A stretch of DNA of 64,000 bases. Origin: Symbiodinium natans. Its lineage: Eukaryota; Sar; Dinophyceae; Suessiales; Symbiodiniaceae. The stretch's first letter is position 1. Each line of letters starts with the position of its first letter. Positions 21,701 to 35,000 of the stretch are shown one piece after another. The notes under the pieces were generated by a model, which saw only the letters and a program-made list of their open reading frames with translations, did no database searches and was not told the DNA's origin. Location of the stretch: contig CAJNDS010000388.1 in NCBI GenBank assembly GCA_905221605.1, forward strand, positions 62,001-126,000, written 5' to 3'. Position numbers and translations under genes: made by a program.

Positions 21701-23021
21701 ACTTCTCCACGTCCTCCGCCCCACGCTCGCACATTCCCCGCACCCTTTAAACCCTAAACAGTGAACCCTAAACTCTAAACCCTAAACCCTAAACCACAAA
21801 CCCTAAACCCTAAACCCTAAACACCCTAAACCCTAAACCCCCTCCCCCCTCCCTTCCCCCACAGCCAAGGCAAGTCCTTTACGCGCTGCGCCTGTGCCAG
21901 CTCGCTGCCGCTTTCGGCCCCGAGAACCCTTTTGAGGCTTGGGGTTCAGGGTTTAGGGTTGAGGGTTTAGGGTTTAGGGTTTAGGGTTTAGGGTGGTGGA
22001 GGGCATTTTTGGGGTTTAGGAATGAGCTTGAAGGGTTTAGGGTGTAAAGTAGGTTTAGGTTTTGTTGTTTCGTGTTTAAGGTTTCGGCTCGGGGGTTTAG
22101 GTTTAGGAATGAGGTTTCAGGCTTCAGGCTTCCCGTTTCAGTCGCTGCAATGACCTGTCATTGGGGGGCTTCGAAACACACCTCCTCGGTTCTTTGGCTG
22201 TTTGTTGTGTCACTGGAGTTCTTGGAGTTTGGGGTTTAGGGTTTAGGGTTTCGGGGTTTTGTTTTTAGAGTGTTAACCCACAACCCTAGACCTGGAAAGA
22301 CTGTGGAACTTGAGAGCCTCAACCCTCAATTCCAAACCCTAAACTCCAAACCCTAAACCCTAAGCCCTAAGTCCCTAACCCTAAACCCTAAACCCTAAAC
22401 CCTAGCTTGAGAAAGCAAGAAATACGGAGCCCTGAACTTAGGGTACCCAAACGGGCCGAACAAACATACAGAAAGCTTCCCACATTGAAGTCGCTGCGTG
22501 GGAAACTTCTCTCTCAGTGCGAAAGCAAGAGGCCGACTGTCGCAGACTTATCCTCGAGTCGATGTTCGCCACGCTTCCTGGCCTCCTCCAAAGGTTTCAG
22601 CTGGTTTGCTTGGAGGTTCATGAGCATCTTGCATGTAGGGTTGTAAGTAGGGGGGGCGAGGTAAAACCCTGAGGGCCTCAATCCTACTTGAAGGGTTCGT
22701 GAGTACTCGTAATAAAGCTTTCAGTAACGTAAGGCTGCAACCAAAGTTACCCCTACCTAGAGTCCAGCTTAGAAGTGCCCAATGAACCTCAAAGTCCACA
22801 CTTGTGGCACGTACTTCGGTTTCGCGCTGTGATTCTCGGGTGGCGCGAACACTTTCTTCATGTAGCACCATGAGGTTCAGGATTCGGGCTCCATCCCTAA
22901 GAGGCTGACGAACGTGAACTTCGACAACGCGCGGTTTGAAGCCTACCTCCGGGAGTCTGCAGCCACGGAAGCTGGGTGGCAAGTTGTGGAGCTCCATCCT
23001 TGTTATGTTTGAATACTTTTC

Positions 23022-23084
<63 letters not shown>

Positions 23085-26000
23085 GCAGTAAGCTTGTAGC
23101 AGTAGGGGTTAGTGGTCGTTGTAGTGGTGGTAGGCGTTTCAGTAGTGGTGGCGATGGTAGGCGTGGCAGTAGTGGTGGCGGTGGTAGGCGTGGCAGTAGT
23201 GGTGGCGGCGGTGGTGGTGGTGGTCGTCGTCGTCGTCGTGGTGGTGGTGGGTAGTAGTAGCAAGCTGTCAGGTGAGTAACTGGTACTTTCACTGAACAAC
23301 TCTGGGACATGAGACTACGAAGGAGAGCGCTTTTACGATGTTCGGGGGTGCCTTACTGAAGTCTTAATACAAAGGGGATCCTACCATTTGGGGGTCTGTA
23401 TTCGGGCCATTTAGGGGGTGCCTCAGAAGCGTAAACCCTCAGTTAGGGGTCGTTCAGAGCTTGAGGGGGCCAGTCATTTGCCCCTAGCCATCGTGGCTGC
23501 TTTGTCCATGCACACGTATGGGCATCTGGCCATTCTCAACCGAGTTCGAACTAGAACCCTGAGGTTCTCAGATGTTGCCATGTACCCAGGTAGAGAAGAT
23601 GGAGAAGAAGCTTGCAGACCACCATGGGCCTTACCGCAAGGCCTCCGTAGAGGGGCTCTAAACCAAGCCCGCATGACCAGATGGCAAGGGACCCTGATCC
23701 CTAGAACCCTAAACCCTCAATCCTGATATCTTGTCATCTCCTGCAGTCTCACGCCTGTAGTAGTCTTGCAGCTCTTTTTCCATGATTGCCGCATCTACGC
23801 TGCGTACAAATCCGACACTGCGACGTAAGCCGGGCAAGCACCGTGAGTTCTTGCGGGCATCAGGGATATGGTTCTCGTATATACACATGGACATGCATGC
23901 ACGCATACATACATATACATACGCGTTTGTGTACCTGGTTTGCTTGGTTTTGTTCCTTGATTGAAGGGTTTAAGCACTAGTGGTTCCTGCATTCTAGATC
24001 ACTTTGGGGTTCAGTCTGTCGTTTGAAAGGGTTTAGGGCTCAGTTCAGTCTTTAGGGTTTAGGGGTGTGGTAAGTAAAACTTTCTGAGATGCGCCCGAAG
24101 CGCTTTTTGTGTTTCAAGGTTGGGCTGTGCAGCTCAGGGTTGGGTATACGGTATACCCCAAGCCCCTTCACACAGAAGCCGTTCGCCCTAACCCTGCACC
24201 ATAAACCCTGAAGCTAAGACCCGATACCCTCCCTAAAGCCCTAAAACTCCAAACCCCAAGACGCTAAAGCCTAAATCCATAAACCCTAAACCCTAAACCC
24301 CAGCTCAGTTGGAGGGGTGCTCAAAAGATGTTTTTTCGAGCTGGCGCCCGTCCCGGGATCTGGGACCAATTGCGATTTCCTAGGGACCCTATTCTGGAGA
24401 CCCCCCCCCTTCAGACCTGCCTGGAACCCCTGGCCCTGCACCTTATAGATGGACCTCGGGACCTTCCTGTGTGAACCCTGAACCCTAAACCCTAAACCCT
24501 ACGTCTAAGTAATCCATGAACCTCGAAGCAAGGAGACCGGCAAGGCCGTACCGCCGGCGCCTGTCGGCCTGCCGTCCGCGTTGCCAGGGGACAGCAAGGC
24601 CCGGTGGATGTAGGGTTTAGGGTTTAGGGTTTAGGGTTCAGGGTTTAGGGTTTAGGGTTTAGGGGGTTTATGTCGGGCGTAAGGAACCCTCCTCAGGAGC
24701 TAGGGTGCCATCTAGGCTACCTAGCTACAGAAGTTTCTTTGCCGATCCGGCAAGACAACCCTAAACCTGGGCCCTCAAACTCGCCAGGCTCTATGTGGCA
24801 TAGAGGACTAAAGGGCAATATGTTTGGGATAAGTTTGGGCTCTGATCTGAGGGTAGCTTCATGGGCCCTTAATATGGTCCCTAGCCTGCTTTTTAAGGGT
24901 TCTGATGCATGGGCCCATAGAATTTGTATAGAGTATATGAGGGGTATATAAGGGGTATCCTGTGAAGATCCCATACTCAGGGACCATGCAAGTTCCCTTA
25001 GATCTGACATGCTGAAAAGGGTGGAGAGGGTTTGGTCCCTGGATGCCAAAAAGAAGGCACTGCTGGTGGCAGCAGCACCTGCAGGGCTACTGGCACGTTC
25101 CGCAATCGTTGCCAACGAGGAGCACTTAAAGCCCTCAAGCCTCAGCCCGGAACCCTAAGCCCTAAACCCTAAGCCCTGAACTTTGTGAGGTCCATTGGAG
25201 TCTAGCGCAGCGTTCCCGCTTGTTTAAGGTTGAGGGCTTCTGGCGTTTTCAAAGGGCTTCTGTTTTTTCTTGTTTTCGGGGGTGACTGCCAGGGCATTTG
25301 GGGTGTTTTTGCTTCTTGGCAATCAGGGTTCAGGGTCTTAAGTTTTAGGGTCCGAGTTGAGGGTTTCTGACCCGAAACCCCACAGAGCCCTTCCTTCTAG
25401 GGATTTCGTTTTATGAGTTTAGGGGCTTAACTACCTGTCAGTGGAAAGTGGGTGATGTGGAGGGTCCCTAAACCCTAAACCCTAAACCCTAAACCCTAAA
25501 CCCTAAACCCTAAACCCTAAACCCTAAACCCTAAACCCTAAACCCTAAACCCTCTGCTGCCGGAAGGATTTGTTTGGCATCCTGGAGATGTGCTGCTATG
25601 GACTCAAAGGCCCCTGCCATGGGGAGGGGTTCCCAAAACCCTACAATCCCTAGAAACCCCACTTGGTCTAGGGTTTAGGGTTTAGGGTTTAGGGTTTAGG
25701 GTTTAGGGTTTAGGGTTTAGGGTTTAGGGTTTAGGGTTTAGGGTTTAGGGGCACTTGGAGGTTCAGGGTACTTATAACCCAGTTAGAAGTCTAGTTTTAT
25801 GTCCCTTGAGTACCCGAATAGGGTTGTAAGTGGGTTCGAAGTACAGTCATCCCAGGGTTCCTAAGTACCATGAACCTTCAAGTACAAACCCTACAAAACC
25901 TTACAAACCCTGGAACTCCAAACCCTTGTCTTAGAGGCACTAGGGTTTAGGGTTTCGGGTTTCAGGGTTTAGGGTAACTTGGTAGTCTAGTGGTACCCTA

Positions 26001-29000
26001 TGCCCTTTTTTGTGGTTCAAGGTTCCCTTATAAAGTAGCCACCAAGTTTTTCCCTTGTTCCAATAGGTTAGTGACATTCGCCACACTACTTCGAAATTCA
26101 GACAGGCCGGCGGGATGTGCTCAGGAAGGGCGTGGTTCGGGCTTTGAGAAACGATGCCTTCGACCTGGAACAGAAATCTGCTTGGCCAAGGGCGGGGGGG
26201 ATTGGATCGGGGGAGGCAGTTCTTAGCCGAAACCCTAAACCCTAAAACCCTAAACCCTAAACCGAAGCGCTGCAGGGGTCATGGCGTACTTCTACCATGC
26301 AGAGCATCTCAAGGCACAGGGGATTGGGTTTAGGGTTTTGGGTTTAGGGTTTAGGGCTTGGGGTTTAGGATTTAGGGTTTAGGGTTTCGGGTTTAGGGCT
26401 TCGGGTTGTAGGGTTTAGGGTTCAGGGATTAGGGTTTAGGTAGGGTTATAAGGTTTAGGGTCAAACGTTCTGGGTCTTTAGAGTCCTGAAGGCCTGAAAC
26501 TGTTCCCCAAGCCTTGAGGTCACTTGCCAGACTTACTTTTGGAAGTTAGGCTCAGAATAATCGATTTCAAGGTTCGGGGGCCATACTGTTTTGGGTATTA
26601 AAGTTTTTTGTTTGGGGCTTCAGTCCTGGAGATCAGATGTCCGCCTGTCATGCCGAGACGCTAAACTCTAAATACTCAAATCTTGAACCCTAGACTCTAA
26701 ACCCTCAGCCCTCAAGTCTAGAATTGAGGCATTACCAACACAAATTGACTGATTGTTAACGTTTTACTAGTGCTTTTGTTTAGTTTTACATCTTAAATTT
26801 AGTACTCACCTCATAAGACCCTCTGCACTGAACGCTTCACCCCCCAGGCAGACCCTGAAGACCCAACCTCAACCCGCTAATTGGGATTCTTCGGGCTCTA
26901 CTGGAGAGCCTGGAAAAAGCTGCTACTTTAAGGGGGTTTGGGTTCGGGATGTAAAGGCTTTCGGGGATTTTTTTGTTTTTTTTGGGGGGGGGGGGGGTTC
27001 GACGGCCCTACTGAGATCTTGTCGCTCGGAATATGGCTGTGGATTCTTCAGGCCTGAAGAGACTCTCCCCCCCCTTTACGATGACACCCCATACCCAACC
27101 TATCTGCCCTTTTTAGCAGCCCCTGAGCCCCCAAACTAGTCTACTGGGATGAGGTGCGTTCACCCTTCGTGGCTGAGTCGATCCACAGGATTAGTTCCTT
27201 TAAAGTCGCAGTCTGCGCCTTTGGGTTGTCTAGGGTATATAGGGGGTATGTCAGGGTCCGAAATTGCTCCCATGCTGAGGGACCATGTAGCTACTGGCTG
27301 GTTCTTAGCAGGGAATGAGGTACCCTATATCCCCCTATGTATCCCCTTTAAGAGACTACATAGGGTACCTCATTCCCCCATTCCCTACCAAGAACCAGGG
27401 AACAACCAGCGGGCTTTGCAGCTTGAAGGGAGGAGGTCCCTGCTGCAACAAGGCTGGGGATGCGGCCTACGGCGAGGATGAGCGGAAGGAAGTCTACCAG
27501 GCTCGCAACTGTCTTCCCTAAACCCTAAACCCTAAACCCTAAACCCTAAACGGCACTAAACCCTAAACCCTAAACCCTAAACCCTAAACGGCACTAAACC
27601 CAAACCCTAAACCCTAAGCCCTAAACCCGAAGCCGAGTTTGCGCGTGACCCTTCCGAAGTGCTCTTGGGGCTTAGGCCTGGAGAGCTTCTAGGGATCCTG
27701 GTGCGTTAGGGTTTAGGGTTTACGGCTTGAGGTCTCGGGTTTCGGATTTAGGGATATTGCCCTTGTAAAGGAAGCAGTCCTAAACCCTAGAGGCTGCATT
27801 TTTCAGCGGGGTCTGCGTTTTTTCTTCGACTGGGTTTCCGGAGATCTGGCGCAGGAATTTGTGCAGAGATCCGGGCCCCTCCCTGAAAGCCTTCAAACAC
27901 AGCCCCAAGCCTTTCAACCCCTGAACCTTTCAACCCTGAACCCTAAACCCCAAACCCTAAACCCTAAGCCCTAAGCCCTGAACCCTAAACCCCAAACCCT
28001 AAACCCTAAGCCCTAAACCCTAAACCCACAGCGACGCCCCTGAAGTCGCCCAGGAGATCTACCGCGTCGGGGCCTACCTTGCGGAAGCTGGGAGCTCCAA
28101 GGCCTTCTCGGGTTTGGGTTTGTTGAAAGGTTTTTGGTTAGGGTTTAGGGTTTAGGGTTTAGGGTTTAGGGTTTAGGGTTTGCAGTGTAAAGTTGACAGG
28201 GTCTTTAGGGTTTAGGGTTTAGGGCACTTGGAGGTTCATGGGTACTTGTAGTTAGGGTTATAAGCAGGGCAACTATGTTTATAACCTTATTTAGGGTACT
28301 TATAACCCCGCTTAAAAGTACTCATGAACCTTCAAGTATACCCTTCCCAGCTGGTTCAGGACTCTAGTTCCCAGAGACCTTAGCAGCATTTGGGCAAGTG
28401 CAGAGTATGTACAGGTGAACTTAGTAACCCACATATACCTGTCCTGATAACCCAGCTATAACCCTATTGGGGTACTTAAGGGGCTTAGAGGTGCCCCAAA
28501 ATTCTACCACCTGCGAAAAAAATCGACATGCAGGCCGCGCCGGATGCGATGAACACTGCCCTTGGCGAGGCAAGCTCCAGAGGGGTTCAGGGTTTAGGGT
28601 GTTTAGGGTTGTTAGGGTTTACGGTTTAAGGTTGTTAGTTGTTAGGGTTTAGGGTTCAGCGTTTAGGATTCAGGGGTTTAGGGCCCTTGTCCCTTTCTTG
28701 GTTTCTGGTTCGAGTAAAGGGATGAAGGGACCTCCTTTCAAGGAAGTCATCCAGGTCCTGGATCCTCTTGAAAGTTCTTTGTTTGCAAGTTACTCGGTTT
28801 CGCTTAGACGGCTTGCCACTGTTTGGGGTCCATGCACGCGTTGTTACGCTCTGGTCTTGTGGTTTGTCTCTTGTTTGTCTCTCCCTATCTCTGTTTCTTT
28901 CTTTCTTTCTTTCTCGCTCGCCCGGTGCCATGACTGCCTACATGTAGAACAGAGCTGAGGGAGAGAAAAGGAGAGAGGGAGAGGGAGCGGGGCTGGAAGG

Positions 29001-32000
29001 AAAAACCACCAAGAAACATTTGCTTGTCAGACCCTAAACCCTAAACCCTAAACCCCTCGGAGCGAGCAGCCCTCTCATGCGTGGCCCGCTTGTCACTAGG
29101 CACTGGCTCTCGGCGCCTTGAGGCACAGCTGCATCTGGCCGATTCGGGTGAGTGCCCGTGGTTTAAAGGCTTGTGGAGGGTTTAGGGTTTAGGGTTTATC
29201 CCAAAAAAAACCCAAACCAAACACTAAACGGGTCTCAGTTGAAGGGTTCGGGTCTTCAGGGACGTTTTTTGGGCTGAGGGATTTCCGGCACAAGCCAGAG
29301 ACTCAAGAGCAAAACCTGGGCCTGGGAGGGGGGAGACTTGAAGGGTTTAGGGTTTGAGGTTTAGGGTTCAGGGTGCTCACCAACTCCACGCCTGAATCAC
29401 ACATCATAAATGTAGTAAAACTATAAATGATTTAGCATGAATCATAGTATATTTCAAAGATGAATTGATGTTTGACAGTGCATTTCCTCCATTAATATTC
29501 GATACAATCAAAGACAAATGGATATAAAACAAAGAACATTATACAAAAGTGGGAATAAGGCAATTGTTATTCTTAAAATAATGTTATTCTGATGTTGGCA
29601 TATGTATGTTACATTTCAATCACAGCAATGCAGCTCCGTGCTGCGGTGGTTGAGGCAAGCGTGTAGCGGCAGGGGTGGGTCTACTACCAATCCAGGTAGG
29701 CCCTTGGGACATGTTACATTTTCCCTTATATTGGGCTGAAGAGGGTCATATATTCAGGAATATTGTTCAGAGGGTTTTAAGGGCTATCCTAGAAATTGCT
29801 TAAGAACACACCCCCCCCCCCCCCCCCCCGGCCAAAGAAATCAAGAGACTCTTGCTTACACGGGCAAATATAGGGCGTTTTTTGAAGGGGCTCTTAAGCA
29901 AATAATCGTTTAGGGTTTGTGGTTCGGAGCTTGGGGACTAGGTGCACTTCAAAAGGGGTTATGGTCCAGGTGCTTTGAGACCCGAACATCCCAGTTCCCT
30001 ACCCTAAACCCTAAACCCTAAACCCTAAACCCCAGACCTCATAGATTCCCAGGAACTTGAAAGTGATGAAGCTCTTGGATGCTGGCCACAATGTCGTGCT
30101 GGGCACACCCGAGCCGACTACGGTGAAGCAGGACCGACACACTAAACCCTAAACCCTTAACCCTAAATAAACCCTACATGTTTCGGGTTTAGGGCCTTAG
30201 GGCTCTTTAGGAGAGTTAGGGTTTTAGAAGGTGCAGGGTTTAGGGTGTTAGGGTGTTAGGGTTTCAGGGCTCAGGGTTTAGGGTTCAGCTTTCATGCTAC
30301 TGTGTGCAGGCAGGAGCAGGTCTTGAGAGTAGGTGCGGCAGCCTTGGCACAAAGTGCTTTCAAGACCTGAAAGACTCTGAGTCGTCACCTTTCGGATTCT
30401 TTGGGGCATGTTTTTTGGGGTTTAGGTTTTAGGTTTTAGGTTTTCGGGTTTAGGGTTTAGGGACCCCAAGCCCCCCGAAGCCCAAAGGCCCCAAAAAAAC
30501 CCAAACCCCAAAACCCCAAAACCCCAAAGCTCCAAAACCCCAACTCCCCCCCTCCCACCCCCGACTCTAGGGGGTGAATAGGGTTTGGGGTTTATTTTCG
30601 TATAAGTATAAAAAGACGCTAAGGGAATAATGTTAGTATTTCTTAAGGCCCCTACCAGTATCCCCTTTGGGGGTTATTGTAGTGTAATTCTACAGGGACA
30701 CGAAAGGAATTAGACCCTAAACCCTAAGCCCTAAACCCTAAACCCTAAACCCTAAACCCTAAACCCTAAACCCTAAACCCTAAACCCAACAGTAATATCA
30801 GTAACTATTAAGGCCCCCCCTTTTGGACGCAGGAGCCGCCCGAGGGACCTGCCATCCTGGTCAGCGGCCACGACTTGGCGATCTTAAGGCTACTTGGAGG
30901 TTCATGGTGGGGTTTAGGGTTTAGGGTTTAGGGTTTAGGGTTTAGGGTTTAGGGTTTAGGGTTTAGGGTTTAGGGTTTAGGGTTTAGGCTTTAGGCTTTA
31001 GGGTTTAGGGTTTAGGGTTTAGGGTTTAGGGTTTAGGGTTTAGGCTTGGGTTCTGTTTTTTGGGGTTCGGGGTTGAAAAAAGCGTGCAGAGCTCAGTATC
31101 GGGTTTGGAGGGTCTGTTGGGGTTTTGGGGTTATAGTTTGGGGGTTCAGTGTTCGGGGTTCGTATAAGGGCTTAGGGTTATGGGTTGAGGGTGCTGGGTT
31201 TGGGGTTCAGGGTGTAGGGCTTTTAGGGTTCGGGGCTCAGGTTTCAGGGTCTGGAGTTTAGGTTACCTTGTACCAGGGCCCTCTGTCCTAGATGCTGTGT
31301 GACCGAGGAAGCTGCTAGATCAGTGCAAGGGCCGGGGCGTCAACGTCTACACGCATGGCGAGTCCCTTGGTCTGCGCTTTCATCAGGATTTGGACCCTCA
31401 GCCCTAACCCTAAAGCTTATACTGCAAGCCTCAGCCCAAGCCCTTGAAGCTATCCCTTGGTAAGGGTACCCAACTTCTTTTTTGTGTGCCCACGGAACCC
31501 GCCCAGCCGCCCAAAAAACCAACAAGAAAGCACGAATAATGCCCATGCAAATATTAACGGTAAAGTCGAAAGGAACGTTGCAGCGAGAGTGATTGTAGTG
31601 AGGGTGATAATGCTGGCGCTCAGGATCAGGACAGCGACAGCGATCATGATATGCCATTCTAGAATGATATGATGAGATGGTGGTATGGTGGTATGATGGT
31701 ATCATGATATGATGATGATACTCATAGTAAAGCGGGTAGGGGACAAGCCTTGAAACCTTACAGCCTTGAAACCTTTCATCCATGGGGACGAAACAGCTGC
31801 TACTCGAATGAATTGCCCTTCCTGCGGATTAGGAGGAACCTAAACCCATTACTTTTTTTCCGTTGTTTTGGGGCAAGGGCGGGGGGGCGGGGAGGGGGGG
31901 AGGGTGGGACGGAAAGGGCGACGGGTGGGACAGGGAGGGGGGGCCGCCATTTCAAGCAAAGCCAGAAGTCAGCTTGGTCTCGCTCTTGGCCTGCAGGATG

Positions 32001-35000
32001 CTTCCAGCGCATTCCTACCCTCAACTGAAGAGTCGAGGATGCAGAGAGAAGGTTTAGGGTTTAAGGTCTAAGCTTTAGGGGTTTAAGGTTTAGGGATTAA
32101 GGTCTAGGGTTGAGGGTTTCAGGGCCAGGGCTCTTGTTCACTTGGTAGGCCTGCTGGTTTCCGTTTGGCCGTCGTTTTTGTTGTGGTTCTAGGTTCTGGT
32201 GCAAAGTACCCCCCCCCCTCCACAAAGCCCTTACAATCATAATTACCATAGTCTGGGTCAGCAAGTGCAGGGTAGTTGTGGCAGGGTTTGGGGATTCATT
32301 AGGGCTTTCAAGGTTAGGATTGTCAAACAGGTGCCAGACAAAATAAGCATTCCCTGTGATGCCCCTTTCATCCCTGCTTACAGTCTGTTGTACTTCCTAC
32401 TAGCCCTACGAAAGCTCATCCTTTGTCCTTATGTATTTGAAGGTTCATGGGTACTTATAAGAAGGGGAAAATCAGTACCCCAAATAAAGTCATCACCATC
32501 GTTAATTTCGCTACAACCCCTACTCTTATGTACCCTGCTGAACCTCCAAGTAGGTTACCGAGCAGCCCCAGCTTCAGATTCCTTGCACCCTAAACCCGAA
32601 ACCCTTAACCCTCAAAAGTCTGGCAGCACCGAGCTCCGGACCTCTAAAGCCTTCCCAGCTTCCTTGCCTTGGGATGTTCCCCCGTATACTAACAGTCCTG
32701 AAAAGGAATAATAGCACGGGGTACTGGAATGCCTCTGAAGGACTCTGAGTAGAAGGGGGAACATCCCAAACATAGCCTTAAAACGGTAAACCCGAAGAAG
32801 ACCGGGGCGAGTCCTCCCAGCCCTCAGCCCTCAGCCCCCTTTCAGCATTCCAGCCGGAAGCCCAACCAAGAAACCCTCAAAACCCCTCATTTAGCACCCT
32901 AAACCCTAAACCCTAAACCCTCGCTATCTAATGATGTTTAAATGTTAATTCAAAAGTGGTCAACGGTGATTTTCGGCCTCAAAAGTGGGCAACGGTGACT
33001 TTTTTGGCCTCAAAAGTGGGCAACGGCGGTGACTTTCCTGGCCTCAAAAGTGGGCAACTGTGATTTTCCTGGCCTCAAAAGTGGGCAACGGTGATTTTTC
33101 CGGCCTCAAAAGTGGGCAACGGTGATTTTCCGGCCTCAAATTTTCCAACGGTGATTTTTCAGGCCTCAAAAGTGGGCAACGGTGATTTTCCGGCCTCAAA
33201 AGTGTGCAACGGTGATTTTCGGCCTCAAAAGTGGGCAACGGTGATTTTCCTGACCTCAAAAGTGGGCCAAAGTGGGTGATTTTCCTGACCCCCCCCACCC
33301 CCCCCCCCCCACCCCCCCCCCCCTTGACAAGCTGCTTGACTAGTGAATGCTTGGACCAGAGATGCTGAACCCTAAACCCTAAACCCTAAACCCTAAACCC
33401 TAAACCCTAAACCCTAAACCCTAAACCCTAAACCCTAAACCCTAAACCCTAAACCCTAAACCCTAAACCCTAAACCCTAAACCCTAAACCCCCTAAACCC
33501 TAAACCCTAAACCCATAAACCCTAACCCAATTCAGTTGGCCTCGTCAGGCCCGAGAGCCCGATGTTGAGCCCTGAAGTCCCAAGAAGGATGTAGTCGAGA
33601 GAGTCTTGCCCGGGCAGGCGTCGGGTGTAGGGTTTAGGGTTTAGGGTTTTTAGGGTTAGGGTTTAGGGTTTAGGGTAGGGTTAGGGTTTAGGGTTTAGGG
33701 TGCCCCCCCCCCCCCCCCCCCGAAGAGTAGGAGGTGAAGTATGCCCTGATTGTCCCAGGAAGTACGCGGAATTGAAAGGCCACTTCGGCACCCACTGGGG
33801 CAACCAGCAGAAGGACTGCCCCGACCGGGATGGGGTTTAGGGTTTCGGGTTTAGGGTTTAGGGTTTCTTGGTTTCTTGCTCGCAGTGGTGCAGGGGTTGA
33901 GGGTGTTGTTTTGGGTGTATGAACGTTGGGTTCTGAGCTTTTGTGGCTCGAGGGGTCTAGATTCGTTGAGGCTTGACCCTAAACCCTGAACCCTACACCC
34001 TTACATCGAGAGGGTCTAGAGGCGGGCAGCTGGAGGTTTTGAGATTGAGAATCTAAGGGTAGTTTCATGGTGCCTTGATATGAACCCTGAATATACCCCC
34101 TATATACTCTATACAAGCCAGGGGGCCAACATCAAAACTCTTAAAGAGGGTCAGGAACCATATTATGGGCCTCTACCTTTAGAGAGAATGGAAGACAAGG
34201 CCGAGGCTCTTGGGCTTCTTGAGAACCTTGGGGCTTTGGGCATCGGAGGTTTGATTTGAGACGAGGCCGTGGGACTTGTAGGGTCCAAAAGCAGCGAGAG
34301 AGCGAGCGCGCGAGAGAGCGAGAGTGAGGGCGAAAGTGAGACTCAGAGCGAGAGCGAGAGAGCGAGAGTGGGAGCGAGAGTGAGAGTGAGAGCGAGAGCA
34401 GACAGAGCGAGAGCGAGAGCGAGAGAGAGCGAATAGGAAGAAAAAGGCAGGGGAGGAGAGGGAGAGAGAGAGAGAGCCACCTACGTCCAAACGACAGAAA
34501 GGCAACGAAAGAAAGGAACAAAGAAAGACAGAGAGCCCCTGAGGAGAAGAAGAAGAACACACGGACAGCCGAGTTAGGTTGCGGTCAGCAACTTGCGCAT
34601 TCTGCCCGTAGTCACTCAAGCACTTTATGGCACAGCAAGAGGTCGTTGGATGGCTGCAGAAACCTGGAGCCCCTTGACCCCCTTGGTGCCTTGAAGGAGT
34701 TTCGCTACTTCCCCGGATCCATCCTGATGACATCGAACTGCCTGATGCCGCCCATGGGCACCCTGTCGCGCAGCTCCTGGTTTGTTTGACAACCTCTTCA
34801 AGGATTTGCTGGCCGTGGTGGGGTTGAGGGTTTAGGTTTAGGGTTCAGGGCTGAGGGTTGAGGGTTTAGGGTTTAGGGGGTCGTGGTGTGATTCCGGCTG
34901 TGATAACGCATCCCTCGAGCTCATTCATCGCTTGGTGCACCTCCAACCTCAATAAACCCCGCTACGCTCTAGACCCTTACAGCCTAAACCCTAAACCCTA

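Noticed and set aside
22897-23310. Poly-Ser, poly-Leu/Pro and poly-Thr open frames
   Set aside because: Explained by CAG and GGT trinucleotide repeats within an Hcp intron.
32951-33290. Possible CRISPR-like array
   Set aside because: Units of about 30 bp abut directly with no unique spacers, and there are no cas genes in a eukaryotic context.
33366-33526. A true chromosome end or telomere
   Set aside because: Arrays occur in both orientations throughout the window and are flanked by unique sequence, so they are interstitial.
34141-34733. Minus-strand Ser/Leu/Arg-rich open frames
   Set aside because: They cover a GA-rich low-complexity tract, and the plus strand there is intron leading to Hcp exon 22.
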